Shown: piece by piece, positions 1 to 6,600 of the stretch
Numbering within the stretch: position 1 is the stretch's first letter
Layout of the letters: the number at the start of each line of letters is the position of its first letter
From: Paludibacteraceae bacterium
GTDB lineage: Bacteria; Bacteroidota; Bacteroidia; Bacteroidales; Paludibacteraceae
Direction of reading: 5' to 3'
Length of the DNA stretch: 11,851 bases
Assembly (NCBI GenBank): GCA_017402895.1
Contig: JAFPLG010000069.1
Coordinates: 1-11,851, forward strand
The notes under the pieces: model-generated
What the model was told of the DNA's origin: nothing
The model's database searches: none
Seen by the model: the letters and a program-made list of their open reading frames with translations, nothing else
Translations under genes and position numbers: made by a program

Positions 1-207
1 GTGATGCTTGTCAGACCGGAGCAACCATAGAAAGCAGCATTTCCAATGCTGATGACGCTGATGGGGATGGTGATGCTTGTCAGACCGGTGCAACCAGCGA
101 AAGTAGCATATCCAATGCTTGTGACGCTGTTGGGACTGGTCACACTTGTCAGACCGGAGCATCCATCGAAAGCAGAATTTCCAATGCTCGTCACGCCGCT
201 GCTGATA
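1..207 (-). repeat. Three 69-bp tandem repeats encoding LRR units
   Basis: Near-identical segments begin at 1, 70 and 139; each carries CTTGTCAGACCGG close to its start (plus-strand reading) and TTTCCAATGCT or a one-base variant further in. The period is 69 bp, exactly 23 codons, so gain or loss of units keeps the frame. The array probably continues past the left edge. Confidence 0.85.
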
Positions 208-722
208 ATCACATGCTCGATTTCGGTTTGAGCCTTGTAAGCATTTGCAGGCAGATTGCTGTTGACCGTCAGGGTCTTGGTGGCATCATCCCATACGTCA
301 CCGGACTTTACCCAAGACGGAACAGCGCCAGCGGGTTCGATGGTAAATACAATTTGTGAGACACTTGAAACATACTCACCAAATGTAGTTTCGTTGGCCT
401 CACCTGTCCACACAGCACCCGGACTTGTTTGCGTCCATCCGCTTCCACCAAAAGAATGAATTGTTGCAGTGATTTCAATCTTCGTGAAGTTTCCTAAAGA
501 AGTCGAGAACTTAAATGAGGCATCATTAGAATTCCCCATCCATTGTCCATTCTCCCCATAAATCATTCCAATCAATGACGTCACCGTGACACCATCTTGA
601 GTGAATGATTCACCATCTTGTAAGTAGATACTTGATAAGGTGCTGTTGTCCCACGTTACGGTGGTTGCAAACATGCCTACGCTCATGAGAGCGGCAAAGA
701 GAAATGTAAAGATTTTTCTCAT
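1..722 (-). CDS. BspA-like leucine-rich-repeat surface protein, 5' part only
   Basis: The frame opens at ATG 722-720 and runs off the left edge without a stop, giving about 240 residues. It begins with a typical signal peptide (MRKIFTFLFAALMSVGMFA, probable cleavage after residue 19). A domain of roughly 100 residues follows, rich in Thr, Ser, Gly and Trp (GNFTKIEITA, GSGWTQ, IVFTIEP), of the type that precedes LRRs in Bacteroidales surface proteins. A linker (WDDATKTLTV) leads into at least three 23-residue repeats of BspA type, each with SIG-x-x-(A/T)F-x-GC-(S/T)GLTS. BspA-like LRR proteins are exported and often act in adhesion or surface binding; no specific ligand can be read here. The C-terminal anchor or sorting signal lies outside the window. 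The gene has its own promoter block (794-868) and a leader of about 70 nt. Family call is firm, function is inferred. Confidence 0.88.
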   Translation of the reverse strand, partial: MRKIFTFLFAALMSVGMFATTVTWDNSTLSSIYLQDGESFTQDGVTVTSLIGMIYGENGQWMGNSNDASFKFSTSLGNFTKIEITATIHSFGGSGWTQTSPGAVWTGEANETTFGEYVSSVSQIVFTIEPAGAVPSWVKSGDVWDDATKTLTVNSNLPANAYKAQTEIEHVIISSGVTSIGNSAFDGCSGLTSVTSPNSVTSIGYATFAGCTGLTSITIPISVISIGNAAFYGCSGLTSI

Positions 723-793
723 AATGTTTTGAATTTTGTTAAACAATAAAGTTATTTTTGCTTTTACGCATTTTTGTGTTTTTTCATTTGCGG

Positions 794-868
794 ATACAAA
801 GATACAAATTTTTTTTCACATATGCAAGTGCATGGATAAATAGTCAACTATTTCGGACAAATGGTCAA
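794..868 (-). promoter_or_regulatory. Promoter and tandem operator block upstream of the BspA-like gene
   Basis: Read on the minus strand, TATCTTTG (804-797) matches the Bacteroidota -7 consensus TAnnTTTG, and CTTGC (828-824) sits about 20 bp upstream as a -33-like element. Just upstream are two 14-bp direct repeats, TTGACTATTTATCC (847-834) and TTGACCATTTGTCC (868-855), 21 bp apart start to start. The whole block aligns without gaps to 2671-2745 upstream of the regulator gene (65 of 75 bases identical). The promoter call rests on consensus match and position; the operator role is inferred from the duplication and the spacing. Confidence 0.75.
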
Positions 869-917
869 TTTCTATCAGTCCAAAAAGTCCAAAAATGATT
901 CAAAAATTTTTTCCCCA

Positions 918-2651
918 TCACTTCTCCTTCCGGAACTCGGATGGGGTGATCGTATAGTGCTCCTTGAAATTACGCGAGAAGACGCTACTGTTGGCAAAAC
1001 CGCTGGCTGCTGCTATTTCCGAGATCGACAGGTCGGGACGGGTAGCCAGTAGGGTAGCACTGTAACCCAGGCGGCACTCGTTGACATACTCCGCGAGCGA
1101 TGAATACGGACCGCCTTGCGAGAAGGCAGCACCGATGCGATCCTTGCTCAACCCGAAACGATCCATCAGGTTCCTGCGCTCAAAACTCGGGTTGAGGTAC
1201 AGTTGTTCGCCGGCTATCACCACCCGCAGGAACTCATACAACTCGGCATCCGACATCTTCCCAAGACTCGGAATCGATGCCGCATCTTTTTGCGCAATTG
1301 TCAGATCCGGATGGCTCTTCAGCCGCAGGTATTTCTCTTTGTAATTGATGTTCTCCGCGATCTCTCTACTCAGTACGGCGTTCTTGCGTCGCATGATGCG
1401 CCACTGGTAGGCAATCAGTAACGCCACGAGGGCGATGAGTAGCACCACGACAATCAATGCTATCTGTATGAGCCGGTCACGCTTATGGCGCGTCTGTTCT
1501 TTCTCGATCGCATACTGCTGCTCCTGCTCGTGATAACGTGCGGCACTCTCTTGGGCGGCTGCTACACGCTCCGCATCGTTCAGTTTGTTCTGCAGCGACG
1601 CATAACGGCGCCAATAACCGGCACTCTCGGCATAACGGCCTTTAACCTGCGCCTCCAGCGCGAAGTTATAGAGCATCACGCTGTAGTCGTGATTGATCGT
1701 ATCAGCCCCCATCGCTGCCGCCATCTCCTGATAGACGGCGTTCATCCGTTCGTATTCGCCTAACAGGCCCCAACCGGTTGCCATGTGCTTGCGACCGGCA
1801 TATGTGCGGCTGTAGTTGGTTTGGTCGAACAGGCGGCTGTACTGCTTCGCCTCGTCGAAGCGGCTGAGCGATGCGTAGGCATAGGTGATGAAGGCGTATG
1901 CCTGACCGGTGTAGAAATCCACATATCCGGGACGGCGCTTGTCACTCGGCAGACGAGGCGAACCGTCCGCGTAGTCCTCCGGATGATCGGCAAAATCGCC
2001 CAGCTTGGCTACCATCCGCTCGCCTACCGGTATAACCTCTTCATAGCGCTTGAGGTCGATCAGGGTGCGTATCTTGCTTTTCATCGTCAAGATGCACGCA
2101 TCCAGATAGCGGAAACGCCTGACGGAGTCCAGTTGCACGATTGACTGCTCTATCATCGTCAGACCTTCGTCTGTGCGCCCAAGGCGGATCATCGCAGATC
2201 CTATCTCTGACTGCGTAGTCAGCGCCTGTGTCTCATGCCCCATCTGCCGGCATAGTTCCATCATGCGAGCACCGTACTCCAGTGCTTTTTGGTCATCGCG
2301 ACGATAACGTACCACGTGCGTCAGCATCGTCAGCACCTGCATCTGCTGGTCCTGCGTCAGGTCGCCCTCTAACAGCGCCTCATAACCCGCCTGCGCCTCA
2401 GCTAGTCTCGAGTCGTCACGAGCGGTCACCCGCAAACGCAACATCTGTGCATCGAACGCCGTCAGCCAACCTGCCGCATCCGCCGAATCAATCACCTCCG
2501 TGGCACGCACGTAGTTCTCCTGCAGCAGCCAGCCTGTCACCACTTTGGCGATGCTGTCCTTCTCCGGAGCACTCTCTGTCACCACAGGCTTTCTGTTGCA
2601 TGCACACAGCCCAATAGCACCTGTCAGTAGGATAACGTATATCTGTCTCAT
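918..2651 (-). CDS. Membrane-spanning TPR sensor / AraC-family transcriptional regulator
   Basis: 577 residues from ATG 2651-2649. Residues 1-18 form a lipoprotein-like signal (LTGAIGLCAC, candidate lipidated Cys18). Residues 30-350 are helical with TPR-like pairs (for example ALEYGARMMELCRQMGHETQ and YASLSRFDEAKQYSRLF). Residues 353-392 are charged and probably coiled-coil. One membrane helix lies at 394-416 (IALIVVVLLIALVALLIAYQW region), followed by basic RIMRRK. The C-terminal 90 residues (about 487-575) are an AraC-type double helix-turn-helix, with SISEIAAASGFANSSVFSRNF and the closing P-S-E-F-R. Expected topology is periplasmic sensor, single helix, cytoplasmic DNA-binding domain. Such proteins are known in Bacteroidota; the signal sensed is unknown. 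Its short leader (about 15-20 nt) and its upstream block 2671-2745 suggest autoregulation. It ends 195 bp before the BspA-like gene, whose promoter carries the same block. I see no clear terminator after its stop. Confidence 0.88.
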   Translation of the reverse strand: MRQIYVILLTGAIGLCACNRKPVVTESAPEKDSIAKVVTGWLLQENYVRATEVIDSADAAGWLTAFDAQMLRLRVTARDDSRLAEAQAGYEALLEGDLTQDQQMQVLTMLTHVVRYRRDDQKALEYGARMMELCRQMGHETQALTTQSEIGSAMIRLGRTDEGLTMIEQSIVQLDSVRRFRYLDACILTMKSKIRTLIDLKRYEEVIPVGERMVAKLGDFADHPEDYADGSPRLPSDKRRPGYVDFYTGQAYAFITYAYASLSRFDEAKQYSRLFDQTNYSRTYAGRKHMATGWGLLGEYERMNAVYQEMAAAMGADTINHDYSVMLYNFALEAQVKGRYAESAGYWRRYASLQNKLNDAERVAAAQESAARYHEQEQQYAIEKEQTRHKRDRLIQIALIVVVLLIALVALLIAYQWRIMRRKNAVLSREIAENINYKEKYLRLKSHPDLTIAQKDAASIPSLGKMSDAELYEFLRVVIAGEQLYLNPSFERRNLMDRFGLSKDRIGAAFSQGGPYSSLAEYVNECRLGYSATLLATRPDLSISEIAAASGFANSSVFSRNFKEHYTITPSEFRKEK

Positions 2652-2670
2652 CGTAGTTTATGAAAAAAGC

Positions 2671-2745
2671 ATACAAAGATACAAATTTTTTTTCATATAT
2701 GCAAGCGCGCGGACAAATTGTCAAACTTTTCGGACAAATTGTCAA
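2671..2745 (-). promoter_or_regulatory. Promoter and tandem operator block upstream of the TPR-AraC regulator
   Basis: On the minus strand TATCTTTG (2681-2674) fits the Bacteroidota -7 box and CTTGC (2705-2701) the -33 region, with about 20 bp between TTG and the -7 box. Two identical 14-bp direct repeats TTGACAATTTGTCC lie at 2745-2732 and 2724-2711, a 21-bp period, and the nearer one ends 6 bp upstream of the -33 TTG. Within each copy GACAA-T-TTGTC is also a 5+1+5 inverted repeat. The predicted start site would fall near 2668, placing the repeats at roughly -43 to -77, a usual activator position. Copy of the block at 794-868. Confidence 0.78.
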
Positions 2746-2817
2746 GTATGGTTAGCGGCTTAACAGCTTAAAAAAACAAGGATAAGTGCTTAATCAAACG
2801 TGAGTCACGGTCAATAT

Positions 2818-2850
2818 CGAAAAAAGTGCAGTTGCCCGCACTTTTTTTCG
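2818..2850 (-). terminator. Intrinsic terminator after the small lipoprotein gene
   Basis: AAAAAAGTGC (2820-2829) pairs with GCACTTTTTT (2838-2847) around an 8-base loop, and outer CG pairs lie at each side. The hairpin starts about 20 bp beyond the lipoprotein stop. The A-run and T-run make it symmetrical, so it could work in both directions. Confidence 0.8.
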
Positions 2851-2870
2851 TTAATTCAACGCATCGGTTG

Positions 2871-3044
2871 TCAGTACAGCCTTTTCGTTGCGTCGTAGCT
2901 CTCTACTGTCTTCGATTGGATGATCACGGTTGTGTCACCGCGCTGGATGCTGCTACTCGTGGTGGTGATCGTCCTTGTGACGTTGCAGCTCGTCAGCGTG
3001 CAGATGGCCACTGCGAGTGCGGAGAGGAGGATTAGTTTTCTCAT
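2871..3044 (-). CDS. Small putative lipoprotein (57 aa)
   Basis: ATG at 3044-3042, TGA at 2873-2871, 57 residues. The first 20 residues are a clear lipoprotein signal: MRKL, a hydrophobic core, then lipobox LTSC with Cys20. The 37-residue mature part (starting CNVTRTITTTSSSIQRG) is Thr/Ser rich, followed by DTTVIIQSKTVESYDATKRLY. It should be exported and lipid-anchored; its role is unknown, though short Thr-rich lipoproteins of this look are common in Bacteroidales. A terminator at 2818-2850 follows the stop, which supports it as a real transcription unit. Upstream, TATTTTTG (3111-3104) fits the -7 consensus but no convincing -33 element is present. The leader would contain the 9-bp repeat arm at 3057-3085. 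It is 220 bp upstream of the regulator start and separated from it by the terminator. Confidence 0.75.
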   Translation of the reverse strand: MRKLILLSALAVAICTLTSCNVTRTITTTSSSIQRGDTTVIIQSKTVESYDATKRLY

Positions 3045-3056
3045 AGTGCTTCAATT

Positions 3057-3362
3057 TTCTGTACGGATCTCACGGATCTTACGGAAGGGGGAAATTAGTA
3101 AATCAAAAATACGCAGCCTTTGTCCGCTGATGCGGCCTTGAGCGCAAGTCTATCCATTCGTGCTCCGATGCGAGCATCGATCCCGACTGTATAGTCTTTC
3201 GCTCGGTTGCCGGCCTTTGATAGCCCGCCAACCGGCTGCTCACAAAAATTGCTCTGCACAAAAATCCCAAAAATGTTCGATGACCAATGGATTGCGTGTG
3301 ATCCGCATTTTTCTTTTAAATTTACCCATTGCATCCGTTAGATCCGTTCGATCCGTACAGAA
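3057..3362. repeat. Inverted repeat made of 9-bp tandem units, possible MITE-like element
   Basis: The left arm 3057-3085 and right arm 3334-3362 are inverted copies, 26 of 29 bases matching. Each arm is itself three tandem 9-bp units: right arm ATCCGTTAG, ATCCGTTCG, ATCCGTACA; left arm, on the minus strand, TTCCGTAAG, ATCCGTGAG, ATCCGTACA. The interior is 248 bp. A 7-bp direct repeat TTCAATT flanks it (3050-3056 directly adjacent on the left, 3366-3372 three bases away on the right). This could be a small non-autonomous mobile element or a transcribed fold-back RNA; the sequence alone does not decide. Confidence 0.55.
3095..3334 (-). CDS. Doubtful 79-codon ORF inside the inverted repeat
   Basis: The ORF starts with ATG at 3334-3332, at the inner edge of the right repeat arm, and stops at 3097-3095 just inside the left arm, so it fills the interior almost exactly. 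The product (MQWVNLKEKCGSHAIHW through KGCVFLIY) has no signal peptide and no domain I recognise. No ribosome-binding or promoter element supports it. It may be a short protein carried by the element or a chance open frame in a non-coding repeat; I lean to the latter. Confidence 0.2.
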   Translation of the reverse strand: MQWVNLKEKCGSHAIHWSSNIFGIFVQSNFCEQPVGGLSKAGNRAKDYTVGIDARIGARMDRLALKAASADKGCVFLIY

Positions 3363-3375
3363 CCTTTCAATTCGA

Positions 3376-3519
3376 TCAGTGGTTCGCGTCGTAGGCAGCC
3401 TGCGTGATACGCGAGAAGAAGGAATGGTTAGAAACTTGCGCCTCAGGTTCAGAGACGATGTTGATGTTGATGATGATGTTGCCTTCGAAGTCAGGCAGAC
3501 AATCTAAAATTAATTTTTT
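3376..3519 (-). pseudogene. Start-less 47-codon open frame, possible gene remnant
   Basis: The frame runs from just after an in-frame TAA (3522-3520) to TGA at 3378-3376 and has no ATG or GTG that could start it. Its product (DCLPDFEGNIIININIV, then SNHSFFSRITQAAYDANH) reads like protein and its third positions favour C and G as in the real genes here. It may be the 3' end of a deleted gene or part of a dispersed repeat. Family not recognised. Confidence 0.25.
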
Positions 3520-3550
3520 TTAGTCATTTTGTTGACATTTAATTTGTTAT

Positions 3551-3591
3551 ACAAACGCAGCACCCTTTTGAAGACGGGTGCTGCGGTTTGT
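3551..3591 (-). terminator. Hairpin terminator of the giant surface protein gene
   Basis: GCAGCACCC (3557-3565) pairs with GGGTGCTGC (3576-3584) around a 10-base loop, and ACAAAC / GTTTGT extends the stem by six pairs past a single bulged base. It begins about 23 bp after the stop of the giant gene. The run after the hairpin on the minus strand is only moderately T-rich, but the stem is the strongest in the intergenic stretch. Confidence 0.75.
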
Positions 3592-3613
3592 GATGCCGGA
3601 TAGTTAGCTCCAA

Positions 3614-6600
3614 TTACTTAAGCTTTTTTCCGGTGACGTCATATCGTTCGTTGTTACGGATGATGATGACGTGGTCGTTCTCGATGATCTTGTATGGTCG
3701 GCATTCTTCCTGCGTGCGGAGTAGGATAGGTGCCTTGAGCGATCCGTGGTGTGAGTCGGGCTGGTACGTTATGTCTTTATCCGTTGCTCCCGTGCTCTCT
3801 ACCGGCAGTAGGAGAACGCCATCTGCGGTGCGGAACTCGATATGTGCCCCTGCATCGTCGCTGCAGATGGTGAGGAAGTAGAGGGAGTCGGTCTTCGTAG
3901 CGGTGCCGACTAACTCATCGCCTATATAGGCGTTTATAGTGACTGCGTCACGTTTATAGGCTTCGCCGTTTATCGCTTCGCTGTTAAGCGCGCTGATTAT
4001 GGTCATGTTGGTGGCATAGCGGTGAGCGGTGAGCGGTGAGCGGTGAGCGTCCGGCGCATTGGATTCCGGAGAGGATGCAGGGAAGGTGAATGACACTTGG
4101 CTCTCTGCCTGGCGGAAGAAGAAGTATCCTCTACCGGGTTGGAGATATGTGAGGTTGCCTTCCCACTTGCCGTTAGCGGAGAAGACGGCGAACTCGTCGT
4201 GCGACTTGATCATATCGCCTTCAGAAGCATAGGCGTAATATGGCGAGAGTGCATCGCGCAAGTTCATATTATCCATTCGCAGGTACGGGAACACGTTCCA
4301 TCCTTTCTTGAGCGGTATGGTGCGATCCTGTTCGGTGGTGAGCGCCGTGCCGGTGAGATAGATGGTGTGTTCTTTTTCCGTATGGAACATGTGTACATAG
4401 CGATAGTAGAACTGCGAGAGCGGTCCTTGCCAGAGGAAGAGCGAATCGTTGTATCGGCAGAAATTGCCGGTAGCGGGGCTCTTGATTTCGTCGTTGGCAT
4501 CGAAGTCGCTGTCGGCCATAAGCACGGAATTGATCATGCCGTTCTTATTCGGAATGAGATAGAAGGATGTCCACGTCCATCCTGCGTTGAGCGTTATAGC
4601 CTGCATCATGGCATCGGATGTGGAGAGTCGTACGGGTTCGTTAGGCGAGCATCCGAGACAGCTGTTCTCTTTGAATCGCAGGGTCTGGTCGGACGAGAGC
4701 AGATAGGTCTTGGCGGTAGCATGTCTCCATAGCTGTGCGGTGAGCATACGTCCGTTGAGCGAAGCATCGCCATAGACGGTGATATAGACGTATCCGCGGG
4801 TGAAGTCCTCACCGCTTATCTGACCTTTACCTACCAGTTCGCCGTTGCAGAAGATACCTACGATATCCTCTCTATCCGAGTCAATGATTTGGGTACCATC
4901 CTGATTGATGAACACTTGTGCACGGAGTGACATGTTCTGCTTGTATCGGTTGTGGTCGATATCGTCCCACGGGCAGATGCTGAGTATATCGATATTGATG
5001 ACGAGCGACTCGGACAGTCCCTTGTCGTCGGTGAGGAAGACGACGGCGTTATGTTTGCCGGGCGATAGTCCTTTCTTGACGGTGAAGGTGATGCGCTCTT
5101 CATCTTTGGGTCCGAGCGTACCTTGTTTAGGCGAGCATTCGAGCCATTCGGGCAGGTTGTCGATGGTGAACTGGCGCGTCATGCCGGTGGTGTTGTTGAC
5201 GCTGACGCGGAAGGTATAGTCCACGCTTGCGTCCTGAATCTGCTCGTCCACCCGACGTTGCAACCAACGCAGGCTGTTGAGGTCGGCAAATACAGACCAT
5301 GATACAGGCGATACGAGTCGGTTTCCGTTGAGGTCCTCTACATCGCGTACGGTGAGATAGAGCGAACGCTTGTTGATCTCGCGTTCCTGCATGTTGAGGT
5401 TGATGAGCAGCTCGTCGTCTTGGTACGACCATGTGAAGTTGAGGTTGGTGAGTTGTCCACGATCGACGACAGGAGCGTAGTTGTCCTTGTCGGCACGATC
5501 AGCCAAGTTTTGCTGATTGCTGACCAGCGGCACGACCTTATTGATGATATTCCCGTTGGCATCGTGGAAGACTCGCTGGTCGTTTCCGGAGAAGACGAGC
5601 TCCATGACATTGGCGGAGTTGCGCTTGATCTGGGAGAACGGCAGCAGTGCGATGAGTCCCATCTCGTCGCCGTTCGGCGTGGCGCGCATGTACTCCTGAA
5701 TGATGGAAGCCGGTAAGGCTTGCTCAAAGAGGCAAATGTCGTCGATATTTCCGATGAGTCCGTTGCCGACGCTTATCTTCGTACCGGAGAGGGCGCCTAT
5801 CGTATGCACGGGGAAGGTCTGCAATATGTTGCCGTCCAGATAGAGTGTGCCGACGTTGTATGATTTGCTGACCGAGAGTGCAACATGATGCCATTCGCCA
5901 TCTGTGATGGCTGCGATAGCACCGGTATTGATGTCGTCCTGCCGGAAGAAGAATCGTCCTCCGGCATGTCCTATCTCCATGGTGATCGAGTCCGCTAACG
6001 CGGTGGCGAAGATGGAGAAGGCGTCCTCTTGGCTATTCTCCGCACGGAACCACCCCATGAGGGTGTAGTCTTGCGCGGCGGTTCGGGAGAAGTATAGCGG
6101 ATTGAGCTCGACCGGTTCGCCTTCCAGCGCCACAGATATACCTTGCGGGTTGGTCCAACTCAGTCCGTCTCCGTGGAGTGTGGCTCCTGAGGCAAGGTCG
6201 GTGAGATCCGAACCATTACCCTCGTTCATGGGATAGTAGTCCATGAGTTCGTGCTCGTATCCTGTGAGCCGGCGCAGATGGGTGTTGGCTATCTCGTCGG
6301 GCGTAAGAGCTTTGGTCCATAGACGGATTTCCATCATATTGCCCTTGAAGAGGGTTTCTTCGTTGAAGAGGCTCTTACCGAAGCGTAGCGTATGCACATT
6401 ATTCTGCAGCATATACGGGGTAACATCATTCTCCTGATCGGTGATGTCGAGTGTTCCGGCATAGAATCGCACGCTGGACTTCCAGAAGTCATAGACCATC
6501 ATGACACGCGTGAAATCGGTCTTCGAGAGTTCCGCCATCGGCTTGGACTGCAGTGTGACGATGTCTTTGTCATCATCCTTGAGGATGACCTTGAGTCGGT

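Larger units (their letters stand above)
3045..3613. other. Intergenic stretch, mostly without supported genes
   Basis: This 569-bp stretch lies between the giant gene and the small lipoprotein gene. It holds, right to left, the hairpin at 3551-3591, an A/T-rich run at 3501-3550, a start-less open frame with a GAT/GTT triplet run (3457-3481), and the inverted-repeat segment 3057-3362. I see no tRNA or known riboswitch pattern and no convincing promoter for a plus-strand gene. Confidence 0.6.

Noticed and set aside
880..910. Repeated TCCAAAAA motifs between the regulator stop and the BspA-like promoter
   Set aside because: Three loose copies in an A-rich stretch, with no regular spacing and no hairpin; not enough for a regulatory or terminator call.
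3118..3126. TTTGTCCG, resembling part of the operator motif near the lipoprotein gene
   Set aside because: Only seven or eight bases match, it is a single copy without the 21-bp partner, and it lies in the opposite relation to the promoter; chance is likely.
3160..3507. Plus-strand open frame of 115 codons crossing the inverted repeat
   Set aside because: It is produced by reading through the 9-bp units (SVRSVRSVQ) and the GAT/GTT run (DVDVDDDV), has no start signals, and matches no domain.
3533..3551. TTGACA followed by TTATAC on the plus strand, resembling a sigma-70 promoter
   Set aside because: The organism looks like Bacteroidota, which use -33/-7 TAnnTTTG signals; the spacing is too short and no plus-strand gene follows.
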